From the NCBI RefSeq assembly GCF_001761465.1, contig NZ_CP017479.1:620001-684000 (forward strand): a DNA stretch of 64,000 bases, given 5' to 3'. The first letter of the stretch is position 1. Each line of letters opens with the position of its first letter. The translations under genes and the position numbers were made by a program. The stretch is from Flavobacterium gilvum (GTDB lineage: Bacteria > Bacteroidota > Bacteroidia > Flavobacteriales > Flavobacteriaceae). Shown piece after piece: positions 1 through 7,517 of this stretch. The notes beneath the pieces are model-generated. The model worked only from the letters and a program-made list of their open reading frames with translations, was not told the DNA's origin and did not search any database.

Positions 1-277
1 AACTACCGTCTTTTTCTACAATGAAAGACATATATATTTTCCCTTTTACCTTATTTTTCACAGCTTCAGGGGGCATTTTAAAGTTTGAAACGACAAATAA
101 ATTAAACGACTCAATGCTTCCTGGGAATTCGGGTCTTGCATCAATATCCCAAGTAGGAAAAATTTCTTTTTCTATAACATCATTTTTTTTAGACTCTTCC
201 TGAGCTATCGCTTTTGTACTGAAAATCAATAATAATAAAAGAGGAACAGCTCCAATTGAACAAATTCTAAAACTCAT
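1..277 (-). CDS. TonB C-terminal domain protein, partial at the left window edge
   Basis: About 92 residues are visible from an ATG at 277; the 3' end lies outside the window. Residues 1-25 form a signal peptide (hydrophobic LLLLL core, likely cut after AIA). The mature part begins a TonB_C-like domain (RPEFPGSIE, then KGKIYMSFIVEKDGS), closely resembling the C-terminal domain of the BlaR1-like protein just upstream. Only 21 bases separate the two genes, so it is probably the last visible gene of the lipoprotein-blaI-blaR1 operon. It is likely a periplasmic protein. The domain match comes from motif recognition, and its partner is unknown. Confidence 0.8.
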   Translation of the reverse strand, partial: MSFRICSIGAVPLLLLLIFSTKAIAQEESKKNDVIEKEIFPTWDIDARPEFPGSIESFNLFVVSNFKMPPEAVKNKVKGKIYMSFIVEKDGS

Positions 278-298
278 TTAACTTCTATCTTTTAGTTA

Positions 299-2026
299 TT
301 AATTAGCTGATTGAATAGTAATTGGTAAGCTGTATAATACTCTAACTGGATTACCGTTTATTTTTCCAGGAATCCATTTTGGAGATAATTTCAAAACACG
401 TACAGCTTCTTCTCCAGTTCCATAACCTGCATCTTTAACGACGCGAATATCACTCAAACCACCATCTTTTTCTACTACAAAGGTGATGTACACTTTTCCT
501 TTTAAATTAGGTTGTGAAGGGGCTTTATAATTCTTGCCCACAAATTCGTAGAATTTTTCAATTCCTCCGAAAAAATTAGGCTTTTCATTTACTGCAGATA
601 AACTGTAGATTTCATTTTCTTGAATATTTATAGTTTTTGTTTTATCAGGTTGAGCCTTATCTTGTTTTTTACCCATTAACGTCATTCTAAGTTCTTTCCC
701 ATAAAATTTCAGGTGTGAATCCTTTAAATTTTTATCAAAGTATTCTTTTGTGTATAAACTATACTGATGTAATTGAGGATGCTTTTTTGTTCGAGCGTTT
801 TTATAAACAAAACTTCCGGCAAAATACGCAATATCTTTTGTTGTATATTTATCTAATTCTGAGTTTGGAATATTTTTTCCGTCAAGCCATATTGCAAAAT
901 CCTTTTCGTTTTTCCAGCTATTGAATTCTTTTTCAGTTGGATTTTTGCTAATCTTCGGAGAAGGGACATAGAATAAAAATCTGTTTTTTTCCTCCAAAGT
1001 TAGTTCTTCATATTTCTTGTTGATTAATGTTTTTTTATTACAATCGTTGATGATGATTTGAACACCAGCATAATATTCATCTCTAAGTTTGTCTTTAGAG
1101 CTAACGGGTTGAGTGATTTTTTTTTCGGGTTGAGTAGTGCTTTTAGAAGGAGTAATAGGTTTTTCTTGTGCAACACTTTCTACACACATAAAATAAATAA
1201 GTCCTGAAAACAAAGGTAAAAGAGTTATCTTGTACAGAAACGTCTTAGTTTTGGAAACAGTTTTTGTCATCATAATAAATCTTTTTTTAGTTACAGAATA
1301 ATTTAAATTACTGGTTAATGCGAAAGTTGGTTTTTTGTTTGCATGAGCAAGCAACAGATTTTGATAAAACGGTACATTGTCATAAGAATTCACCACTTTC
1401 TCATCGGCAAGGAATTCGTGGTTGAGTTGGATGGCTTTTTTGTAAAAAATGAAAAGAGGATTAAACCAAAACACCGTTTTTAGGGCTTCTATAAACAACA
1501 CATCCAGAGTATGTTTTTGGGTTACGTGTATTAATTCATGTGTGTATAATTCTTCTTCAATCTTACGGTTTTCATAATCTGTTTTGTTGAGAAAGATACA
1601 ATTCAAAAAAGTATGTGGCGGTGTTTCTTCTTCCAACAAAACTAATTTGGAGTTTTTGTATTCTATGATTGTACTCGACTTTATATTGGATATTATTCTC
1701 AAAATGTTTCTGAGGTATCGAAATAATAATATCGAAGTAATCAAGCCATAAATGCTCCAAAGAATTATCGGTTTGTAATCGATAGTTTCTTTTACCTCTA
1801 CTACTTTTAGATTTTCCAATGCAACATAAGAGTAGGTTTGTTGAATTGGCACGATAGTTTCCTCTATGATTTCAATGGTTATGAAAGGAATTGCAAATGA
1901 AAACAGAAGGCTGAACAACAAGTAAAACCTGTTAAATTGGTGCATTTTTTCTTTTTCTAATACCAAATGATAAAAGAGTAAAAGTGCAAACAAGCTGATG
2001 GCGGATTTAATTAGAAAGTCAATCAT
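299..2026 (-). CDS. BlaR1/MecR1-type M56 membrane metallopeptidase with C-terminal TonB_C domain
   Basis: A 575-residue inner-membrane sensor protease. Hydrophobic helices lie at about 4-22, 33-54, 86-104 and 264-284. The zinc site HELIH is at 163-167 with a downstream glutamate near 204 (NHEFLADE), the M56 signature. In classical BlaR1 a signal activates this cytoplasmic-face protease, which leads to removal of the BlaI repressor. Here the extracytoplasmic C-terminus is not a penicillin-binding sensor but a spacer followed by a TonB_C domain (about 480-573, with KVYITFVVEKDG and PKWIPG). Its start overlaps the stop of blaI by ATGA, so the pair is translationally coupled. The inducing signal is unknown; beta-lactam sensing is not supported by the domain content. 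Confidence 0.9.
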   Translation of the reverse strand: MIDFLIKSAISLFALLLFYHLVLEKEKMHQFNRFYLLFSLLFSFAIPFITIEIIEETIVPIQQTYSYVALENLKVVEVKETIDYKPIILWSIYGLITSILLFRYLRNILRIISNIKSSTIIEYKNSKLVLLEEETPPHTFLNCIFLNKTDYENRKIEEELYTHELIHVTQKHTLDVLFIEALKTVFWFNPLFIFYKKAIQLNHEFLADEKVVNSYDNVPFYQNLLLAHANKKPTFALTSNLNYSVTKKRFIMMTKTVSKTKTFLYKITLLPLFSGLIYFMCVESVAQEKPITPSKSTTQPEKKITQPVSSKDKLRDEYYAGVQIIINDCNKKTLINKKYEELTLEEKNRFLFYVPSPKISKNPTEKEFNSWKNEKDFAIWLDGKNIPNSELDKYTTKDIAYFAGSFVYKNARTKKHPQLHQYSLYTKEYFDKNLKDSHLKFYGKELRMTLMGKKQDKAQPDKTKTINIQENEIYSLSAVNEKPNFFGGIEKFYEFVGKNYKAPSQPNLKGKVYITFVVEKDGGLSDIRVVKDAGYGTGEEAVRVLKLSPKWIPGKINGNPVRVLYSLPITIQSAN

Positions 2027-2394
2027 TTTTTCTTTTTTTGGATTTCACTGTCTATTATTTTTTTGAGTTCTTCCAGTTCCGATGCAGAGAGATTCGTCTC
2101 TTTGGTAAAGAAAGAAGCAAATTGTGATGCCGAATTGTTGAAGAAATTGCTAATCAATCCGTTTACGTGTTTCGAGAAATAATCTGTTTTTTTGACCAAA
2201 GGATAATATTCTCGTGAGTTTCCAAATTCGTTATACGCAACAAATTTTTTGTCAATCATTCTTTTTAGAAGAGTTGCAACTGTTGTTGTTGCCGGTTTTG
2301 GTTCGGGATACGCTTCAAGTAAATCTTTCATAAAAGCTTTCTCGAGTTGCCAAAGATGTTCCATTAATTGTTCTTCGGAGTTGGATAGTTGCAT
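2023..2394 (-). CDS. BlaI/MecI/CopY-family transcriptional repressor
   Basis: A 123-residue winged-helix protein of the Penicillinase_R family. The N-terminal DNA-binding part includes EEQLMEHLWQLEKAFMKDLL and the recognition-helix region TTTVATLLKRMIDKKFV, followed by a wing (GNSREYYPLV). The C-terminal third is the helical dimerisation region that M56 partners act on. It overlaps the protease gene by four bases and lies 22 bases after a lipoprotein gene. It probably represses the whole operon through the dyad TCTACA-N2-TGTAGA at 2891-2904, which fits the TACANNTGTA operators known for BlaI/MecI. Confidence 0.9.
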   Translation of the reverse strand: MQLSNSEEQLMEHLWQLEKAFMKDLLEAYPEPKPATTTVATLLKRMIDKKFVAYNEFGNSREYYPLVKKTDYFSKHVNGLISNFFNNSASQFASFFTKETNLSASELEELKKIIDSEIQKKKK

Positions 2395-2416
2395 GTTGTA
2401 GTTTTTTAGTTGTGTT

Positions 2417-2857
2417 TTATTTTTTGTCTTGTAAAATTGGCGTTTTTACTTCCGAAACTAATTTTCCATTGTCATATTTGCTGATGGAGATTAGTTTTCC
2501 TTTTTCGTCAAAATATTTCCAATCACCCTTGTAAAACCAATGCATTGTAGTGCCAAGTCCAGTTAGTTCTGTTTTCCCTTTGGACTGAATCACCCCATTT
2601 GGATAATAATAGGTAATAGTGGATTTGTTTTTGCGATAGATTTCTTTTTTATAAATTTTATTGTTGGTGTAATAACACCATTTTTTTATGGGATCACCAT
2701 TTTTGTAATTTCCCACCGATTTATACTGCGTGCTGTCTATTGAATAATCCTCAATCCATAGTCCGACTCTTTTCTTGTTTTCTTTTTGATTGATAGTCCC
2801 TGTTTTGCATCCAATGAGACTTAATGTTAAACATAAAAGGGCGAGTAGGTTTTTCAT
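2417..2857 (-). CDS. Lipoprotein with MORN-like repeats
   Basis: A 146-residue protein with a lipoprotein signal (MKNLLALLCLTLSLIGC, lipidated Cys17). The rest consists of short beta-hairpin repeats typical of MORN/YwqK-like proteins (YYPNGVIQSKGK, YFDEKGKLISISKYDNGKL). It is the first gene after the operator-bearing promoter at 2895-2925, so it is probably co-transcribed with blaI and blaR1 and repressed by BlaI. It would sit in the envelope. Function unknown; a role as a cell-wall or envelope-stress effector of the operon is inference from position only. Confidence 0.75.
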   Translation of the reverse strand: MKNLLALLCLTLSLIGCKTGTINQKENKKRVGLWIEDYSIDSTQYKSVGNYKNGDPIKKWCYYTNNKIYKKEIYRKNKSTITYYYPNGVIQSKGKTELTGLGTTMHWFYKGDWKYFDEKGKLISISKYDNGKLVSEVKTPILQDKK

Positions 2858-2870
2858 AAATTTATTTTGC

Positions 2871-2904
2871 TCTACTAAAATAGAATCAACTCTACAAATG
2901 TAGA
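2871..2904 (-). promoter_or_regulatory. Tandem BlaI-type operator sites
   Basis: A perfect 14-bp dyad TCTACA-AA-TGTAGA (2891-2904) and a weaker copy TCTACT-AA-AATAGA (2871-2884) start 20 bp apart, about two DNA turns. BlaI/MecI repressors bind TACANNTGTA dyads. The stronger site covers the -7 box of the promoter read leftward, and the weaker one lies between promoter and start codon, so bound repressor should block transcription of lipoprotein, blaI and blaR1. Confidence 0.65.
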
Positions 2905-2925
2905 ATAAAAAATAACATAACCAAA
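2895..2925 (-). promoter_or_regulatory. Promoter of the lipoprotein-blaI-blaR1 operon
   Basis: Read leftward, TTTG (2925-2922), a 19-base spacer and TACATTTG (2902-2895) match the Bacteroidetes consensus TTTG-N17-23-TAnnTTTG exactly. The -7 box is embedded in the operator dyad. The lipoprotein start codon follows about 38 bases downstream. Confidence 0.7.
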
Positions 2926-2934
2926 TTATTTGCC

Positions 2935-2972
2935 AAAAAAAATCCGTTCATATTAAACAAAATGAACGGATT
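2935..2972 (-). terminator. Rho-independent terminator (AATCCG type)
   Basis: The arms AATCCGTTCAT (2941-2951) and ATGAACGGATT (2962-2972) pair perfectly and are followed, read leftward, by a T run. It serves the TonB_C gene ending at 3061. It closely resembles the dipeptidase terminator at 5768-5801 and may be that gene's original, displaced terminator. Confidence 0.75.
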
Positions 2973-3013
2973 AGAAATATTTTATTATGAATTTAGGCTA
3001 TTCTGCTGTTTGG

Positions 3014-3060
3014 TTATTTACTTAACTTCACAAAATATTTGTAAAACAGCGGAATGGTTT
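3014..3060 (-). pseudogene. Displaced copy of the M20 dipeptidase 3' end
   Basis: These 47 bases match the last 47 bases of the dipeptidase gene (5821-5867) with one mismatch. They encode its last 15 residues and stop codon. The fragment abuts the stop codon of the TonB_C gene and is followed leftward by a terminator like the dipeptidase's own. The genes at 3061-5692 therefore lie between two copies of one gene end. Confidence 0.85.
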
Positions 3061-4203
3061 CTATTCTTTATATTTTTCAGTGGGTGCTACCGTTATTGGC
3101 ATTGAATATAATACTCTCACTTTTTTACCATTTTGTTCTCCTGGTATCCAATTTGGACATTCTTGAAGTACTCGGACAGCTTCTTTTCCAGAGCCAAAAC
3201 CAACATCTTTCACACACTTAATATTTGATAGCGATCCATCTTGCTCGACAATAAAGGTCATATAAACTTTGCCACTAGGGCAACCTATAGGGGTTTTGTA
3301 GTTTTTGGCTATAAATGCATAGAGTTTTTCCATTCCCCCAATAAATTCAGGTTTCTGTTCTATTCCTGCCAAACTGTAAACAGGCTCTGGTTCGTAATTA
3401 TATAATTCTTCTTCAGCTTGAATCGTTAAAGCTAGCGTATATTGTACTCGCACTATTTTTTCGTCGTTTTTCCCGGGTATCCATTTCGGACATTCTTTGA
3501 GCACTCGAATCACTTCTTCACCTACACCAAAACCAATATCTTTTACGGTTTTGATATCGGTCAATGAACCATCTTTTTCTATAACGAAAGTTACCGCAAT
3601 TCTGCCTTCGGGACAGTCTTTAGGTCTTTTGAATTTTCCCCATATAAATGCATGGAATTTATTAATTCCATTTGGAAATTCAGGTTTTACCTCCACTTCA
3701 TTTATTGAGAAAATCTTTTCCTGCACATTTGATGTTACTGTATATGTTATAATTCTATTTATCGTATCATTCATTAAATGTTTAGCTGCAACACTATTTG
3801 CTTTCAAATCATTTTTTGGGGACTTTAAATTATCAATATTTGTTTTTTCTTGCTTTTTCAGATTTAATGTACTGTCTTTTAAATCTAAAATAGGAATAGA
3901 CGATTTTAATTTGGTACCAGAATCTAAAATGACTACCGATTTTTCCTTTTTTATGGAGTCGTTATTTAAGATCGGTTGCTCTGTTTTTTGAGAGCTGTTT
4001 TCACTATTTAAGAATAAAGCTATTACTGAAAATAAAGCTATTGTTGGAAGTATCATAGTAAAAAAAGTTTTTTTGAAGTTTGACTTAGGCTTTGGTTCCT
4101 GTGATAAATTATTCTGAATTTTTTTCCATAAATCATCCGAAGGCATTTCGTTGAAAGAATTGCTTTTGGATTTGAAAAAATTGTCTAAATCTTTATTTTT
4201 CAT
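3061..4203 (-). CDS. Membrane protein with two TonB_C domains, candidate anti-sigma factor
   Basis: A 380-residue single-pass protein. Residues 1-44 are a charged cytoplasmic segment (MPSDDLWKKIQNNL), 46-65 a transmembrane helix, 66-165 a low-complexity linker, then two TonB_C domains at about 169-262 and 280-373, each with a VEKDGSL/VEQDGSL-type strand and a WIPG motif. Its start overlaps the stop of the sigma-factor gene by four bases. The topology (small cytoplasmic head, one helix, periplasmic sensor) is that of ECF anti-sigma factors, so I infer that role; the head does not clearly match a known anti-sigma domain. Its stop codon lies exactly at the edge of the displaced dipeptidase fragment. 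Confidence 0.8.
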   Translation of the reverse strand: MKNKDLDNFFKSKSNSFNEMPSDDLWKKIQNNLSQEPKPKSNFKKTFFTMILPTIALFSVIALFLNSENSSQKTEQPILNNDSIKKEKSVVILDSGTKLKSSIPILDLKDSTLNLKKQEKTNIDNLKSPKNDLKANSVAAKHLMNDTINRIITYTVTSNVQEKIFSINEVEVKPEFPNGINKFHAFIWGKFKRPKDCPEGRIAVTFVIEKDGSLTDIKTVKDIGFGVGEEVIRVLKECPKWIPGKNDEKIVRVQYTLALTIQAEEELYNYEPEPVYSLAGIEQKPEFIGGMEKLYAFIAKNYKTPIGCPSGKVYMTFIVEQDGSLSNIKCVKDVGFGSGKEAVRVLQECPNWIPGEQNGKKVRVLYSMPITVAPTEKYKE

Positions 4204-4724
4204 TTTGTACTATTAAAATATACTTTTTTGAGTTTTTCTCGGGCATAATTCAATTGAGACTTTGAAGTGCCGTCAGAAATGTTCAGTTTCTCGGCAATCT
4301 CTTTGTGCTTATATCCTTCAATAGCATATAAGTTGAAAATTATTCGGGCACTATCTGGAAGAATTTCAAGCATTTTTTCAATATCCTGATTTTCGATTTG
4401 GTTCTCAATTTCATTTGCAGGAGGCGATGCTATTTTGTCATGAGGTATTTCATCAAATTGTAAATTGTTTTTCCGTAATTCCATTAAGCAACAATTGACG
4501 GTGATTTTTAGAATCCAGCCTTCAAAACTGCCTTGATTGTTAAACTGATCGCATTTTTGAAAAACAGTTAGAAATGTATTCATTGTAATTTCTTCGGCCA
4601 ATTCCCTGCTTTTCATATAGCGTTTACAAATTCCAAATACTTTTGGTCCATACGTTTTGTAAACAAGACTTTGAATAGAAGAATCATTTTTTTGACAGCC
4701 AATAAGTAAATCGTTTTCGGTCAT
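4200..4724 (-). CDS. Sigma-70 family (ECF) RNA polymerase sigma factor
   Basis: A 174-residue protein with the two ECF regions. Region 2 spans about 20-90 (RYMKSRELAEEITMNTFLTV, then GWILKITVNCCLMELRK) and region 4 about 115-170 (LPDSARIIFNLYAIEGYKH, EIAEKLNISDGTSKSQL, AREKLKK). It directs RNA polymerase to a regulon that cannot be read from this window. It is translationally coupled to the downstream twin-TonB_C membrane protein, its probable partner and regulator. Two WG-repeat genes lie just upstream on the same strand and could be in the same transcript or be targets. Confidence 0.9.
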   Translation of the reverse strand: MTENDLLIGCQKNDSSIQSLVYKTYGPKVFGICKRYMKSRELAEEITMNTFLTVFQKCDQFNNQGSFEGWILKITVNCCLMELRKNNLQFDEIPHDKIASPPANEIENQIENQDIEKMLEILPDSARIIFNLYAIEGYKHKEIAEKLNISDGTSKSQLNYAREKLKKVYFNSTK

Positions 4725-4774
4725 TTAGTAGTTTTATTCGTGTGTTCAATGATTTTTATATTTCTCAAAAAATG

Positions 4775-5194
4775 TCAATCTTTAACATATTTGCAAGGAA
4801 CAATTTCCTCTCCTTTCGAATTGATAAAACCAATCAATCCTTCATCATTTGTTACTCTGGCCCAATTTTTTTCAAATTCTCCGAATAATTCAATCGAAAC
4901 ATATTTGCAAGGAACGACTTCCTTTCCTATTGAATTAATGATCCCAACCAGGCCCTGGTCATCTGTTACCATTGCCCATTTTTCTTTTGAATCTCCAAAT
5001 GTCACAAATTTGTCAATCTTAGTATATTTACACGGAACGAACTCCTCTCCTTTCGAATTAATGAATCCCATTAATCCTGCGGCATTTTTTACAGGCATCC
5101 AATCTAATTGTTCAGTTAATTGGGTCTTTTTTTCTTGCCCGAATGAATTTAAACTTAAAAAGGAAAATACAAATAAGAGGAATATTTTTTTCAT
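4775..5194 (-). CDS. Secreted WG-repeat protein (copy 1)
   Basis: 139 residues with a signal peptide (about 1-19, ending SFGQ) and three WG-type repeats of about 35 residues, each carrying GLxGxINSxGxEVVPCKY. WG repeats are thought to form beta-propeller-like ligand-binding surfaces in periplasmic or surface proteins. It is a tandem paralogue of the next gene upstream (5267-5692), with nearly the same signal peptide and repeats. It lies 50 bases before the sigma-factor gene on the same strand. Three repeats is short for the family. Specific role unknown. Confidence 0.8.
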   Translation of the reverse strand: MKKIFLLFVFSFLSLNSFGQEKKTQLTEQLDWMPVKNAAGLMGFINSKGEEFVPCKYTKIDKFVTFGDSKEKWAMVTDDQGLVGIINSIGKEVVPCKYVSIELFGEFEKNWARVTNDEGLIGFINSKGEEIVPCKYVKD

Positions 5195-5266
5195 GCTCTA
5201 TGTTTATAATTGATTTATTTAGTTGTAAATGTGTCATTAATTGTATTTGTGATTCTACTTATCTTT

Positions 5267-5692
5267 TTATTTAGGAACAAGAATTTTTGTATAAATTGGT
5301 TTGACTATTTCCTTTCCATCTAAATTTATATAGCCATATAATTCTAATTCATCTTTAATCATTACTTTGGCCCAATTTTCTTTGTCTTCTCCAAATGGGT
5401 AGACACGTAAATACTTAGTTGGGACGATTTCTTTTCCTTTTGAATCTATGAATCCTATCAAACCTTGTTCATTTTCTACCCTAGCCCAATCATCTTTATA
5501 TTCTCCAAATGAATCTATATTAGCATATTTCATTGGAACTACTTCTTTTCCTTTAGAATCAATAAAACCAATTAATCCTTCCATATTCCTTACATATATC
5601 CATCCTAATTTTTTTAATAAAGTTGTTTTTTCTTGTCCGAATGAATTTATACTCAAAAGGGAAATTACGAATAAGAGGAATACTTTTTTCAT
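5267..5692 (-). CDS. Secreted WG-repeat protein (copy 2)
   Basis: 141 residues with a signal peptide (about 1-19, ending SFGQ) and three WG-type repeats (GLIGFIDSKGKEVVPMKY, GLIGFIDSKGKEIVPTKY, then a divergent YGYINLDGKEIVKPIY). It is a tandem duplicate of the gene at 4775-5194. It is the first gene of the four-gene group placed between the two copies of the dipeptidase gene end. Probably periplasmic or outer-membrane exposed; function unknown. Confidence 0.8.
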   Translation of the reverse strand: MKKVFLLFVISLLSINSFGQEKTTLLKKLGWIYVRNMEGLIGFIDSKGKEVVPMKYANIDSFGEYKDDWARVENEQGLIGFIDSKGKEIVPTKYLRVYPFGEDKENWAKVMIKDELELYGYINLDGKEIVKPIYTKILVPK

Positions 5693-5767
5693 GCTCGATA
5701 TTTTTAATTAATAGCCTTTTATTATAAAGATGCATAAAAATTAAAAAGGGTTGGAATAATAAAAAAT

Positions 5768-5801
5768 AAATCCGTTTATTCTTAGTTGAATAAACGGATT
5801 T
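5768..5801 (-). terminator. Dipeptidase terminator
   Basis: The arms AAATCCGTTTATTC (5768-5781) and GAATAAACGGATTT (5788-5801) pair perfectly, with a T-rich tract on the leftward side. It lies 20 bases after the dipeptidase stop and shares the AATCCG arm with the hairpin at 2941-2972. Confidence 0.8.
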
Positions 5802-5820
5802 AGATTTTTTCTGAAAAGTC

Positions 5821-7209
5821 TTATTTACTTAACTCCACAAAATATTTGTAAAACAGCGGAATGGTTTCAATCCCTTTCAGGAAATTAAAAATCCCAAAAT
5901 GTTCGTTTGGCGAATGAATGGCATCACTGTCAAGTCCAAAGCCCATAAGTATGGTTTTGCTTTTTAGTTCTTTTTCGAATAAGGCAACAATAGGAATACT
6001 TCCACCTGAGCGAACTGGTATTGCCGGTACGCCAAAGGTTTCAGTATAAGCTTTGTTGGCAGCTTTGTAACCTATGCTGTCTATTGGAGTTACATAACCT
6101 TGACCGCCGTGATGCGGAGTAACTTTTACAGTAACTCCCGCCGGTGCAATATTCAAGAAGTGTTTGGTAAAAAGTGCTGTGATTTCTTCCCAGTCTTGGT
6201 TGGGTACTAAACGCATCGAAATCTTGGCAAAAGCTTTACTGGCAATAACCGTTTTGGCTCCTTCCCCGGTATATCCGCCCCAAATTCCGTTTACATCCAG
6301 CGTTGGCCGAATCGAGTTTCGTTCATTGGTTACATATCCTTTCTCGCCATACACATCATTTAAGTCGAGTGCTTTTTTGTAATTATCAAGACTAAAAGGA
6401 GCTTTGGCCATTTCGGCTCTTTCCTCCAGTGATAATTCTTCAACTTTGTCGTAGAAGCCCGGAATGGTAATATGATTGTTCTCGTCATGTAGGGAAGCAA
6501 TCATTTTGGACAATACATTAATAGGATTGGCAACCGCCCCTCCATATAATCCGGAATGTAAATCACGATTCGGACCTGTAACTTCGACTTCGACATAACT
6601 CAAGCCACGCAGCCCAGTCGTGATAGAAGGTTGTTGATTCGAAATCATTCCGGTATCCGAAATCAAGATTACATCATTCTTTAGTTTCTCGTTGTTGTTT
6701 TCCACAAAGGTTTTCAGGTTGACGCTGCCAACTTCTTCTTCACCTTCAATCATAAATTTCACATTACAAGGTAAAGTATTGCTCTGAATCATGTATTCGA
6801 AAGCTTTTACGTGCATATACATCTGTCCTTTGTCATCACAGGAACCTCTGGCAAAAATGGCTCCTTCGGGATGAATATCTGTTTTTTTGATAACGGGTTC
6901 AAAAGGAGGAGAAGTCCATAATTCCAATGGATCAGCGGGTTGTACGTCATAATGTCCATAAACTAAAACAGTAGGCAATTTTGGATCAATTATTTTTTCT
7001 CCATATACAATTGGGTAGCCGGCGGTATCACAAATTTCGACAAAATCGCAGCCTGCATGCTCCAAGCTTGTCTTTACAGCATCGGCGGTGTCAAGGACAT
7101 CTTGGGAGAAAGCAGTGTCTGCACTTACCGATGGGATTTTTAATAATTCTATTAACTCACTGATAAACCGTTCTTTGTGTTTTGTGACATATAATTTTAT
7201 ATCTTCCAT
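5821..7209 (-). CDS. M20 family dipeptidase
   Basis: A 462-residue zinc-dependent exopeptidase, probably cytoplasmic, hydrolysing dipeptides. Visible M20 metal and catalytic motifs are GHYDVQP (His86, Asp88), RGSCDDKGQ (Asp125/126), IEGEEEVGS (catalytic Glu157 region), the Asp185 region (ISDTG) and His432 in DAIHSPNEHFG. Length fits the CNDP/PepV-like dipeptidase group. There is no signal peptide. It is transcribed alone and ends at an AATCCG-type terminator. A 47-base copy of its 3' end lies 2.8 kb further left (3014-3060), beyond the sigma/WG-repeat genes. Confidence 0.93.
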   Translation of the reverse strand: MEDIKLYVTKHKERFISELIELLKIPSVSADTAFSQDVLDTADAVKTSLEHAGCDFVEICDTAGYPIVYGEKIIDPKLPTVLVYGHYDVQPADPLELWTSPPFEPVIKKTDIHPEGAIFARGSCDDKGQMYMHVKAFEYMIQSNTLPCNVKFMIEGEEEVGSVNLKTFVENNNEKLKNDVILISDTGMISNQQPSITTGLRGLSYVEVEVTGPNRDLHSGLYGGAVANPINVLSKMIASLHDENNHITIPGFYDKVEELSLEERAEMAKAPFSLDNYKKALDLNDVYGEKGYVTNERNSIRPTLDVNGIWGGYTGEGAKTVIASKAFAKISMRLVPNQDWEEITALFTKHFLNIAPAGVTVKVTPHHGGQGYVTPIDSIGYKAANKAYTETFGVPAIPVRSGGSIPIVALFEKELKSKTILMGFGLDSDAIHSPNEHFGIFNFLKGIETIPLFYKYFVELSK

Positions 7210-7274
7210 TGAATCAAATTTTTTTATAAATCAAAAATACAAAAACTGAATGAATATTTTTTTTTAAAAAAATC

Positions 7275-7304
7275 TTTGAATATTGGAAGATATGATTATC
7301 TTTG
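7275..7304 (+). promoter_or_regulatory. tRNA-Leu promoter
   Basis: TTTG (7275-7278), an 18-base spacer and TATCTTTG (7297-7304) match the Bacteroidetes promoter consensus. They lie about 60 bases before the tRNA. Confidence 0.7.
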
Positions 7305-7365
7305 CACCCACAAACGGTAGTTCACCGAACACCTCTTAAAAATTAAAATTTAGCGAGGTAATTAC

Positions 7366-7450
7366 GCGGATATGGTGAAATTGGTAGACATGCCAGACTT
7401 AGGATCTGGTGCCGCAAGGCGTGTAGGTTCGAGTCCTATTATCCGCACCA
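7366..7450 (+). tRNA. tRNA-Leu (anticodon UAG)
   Basis: 85 bases including an encoded CCA. The acceptor arms GCGGATA (7366-7372) and TATCCGC (7440-7446) pair fully. The anticodon stem CCAGA/TCTGG encloses the loop CTTAGGA, giving UAG. The long variable arm (GCCGCAAGGC region) is typical of class II leucine tRNAs, and the T loop GGTTCGAGTCC is standard. A promoter lies upstream and a hairpin terminator directly follows the CCA. Confidence 0.97.
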
Positions 7451-7478
7451 AAAGCTTCTCAACTTGAGAAGCTTTTTT
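7451..7478 (+). terminator. tRNA-Leu terminator
   Basis: AAAGCTTCTC (7451-7460) pairs with GAGAAGCTTT (7466-7475) and is followed by a T run. It begins at the base after the encoded CCA. Confidence 0.85.
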
Positions 7479-7517
7479 GTTTCAATCCCTTTCTTTGTTG
7501 GCTCTGCTGAATCCATT

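Noticed and set aside
3497-3991. Forward 164-residue ORF
   Set aside because: Lies wholly antisense to the twin-TonB_C gene, with no promoter and no recognisable domain.
4740-5213. Forward 157-residue ORF
   Set aside because: Antisense to WG-repeat copy 1; the internal repetition mirrors the WG repeats.
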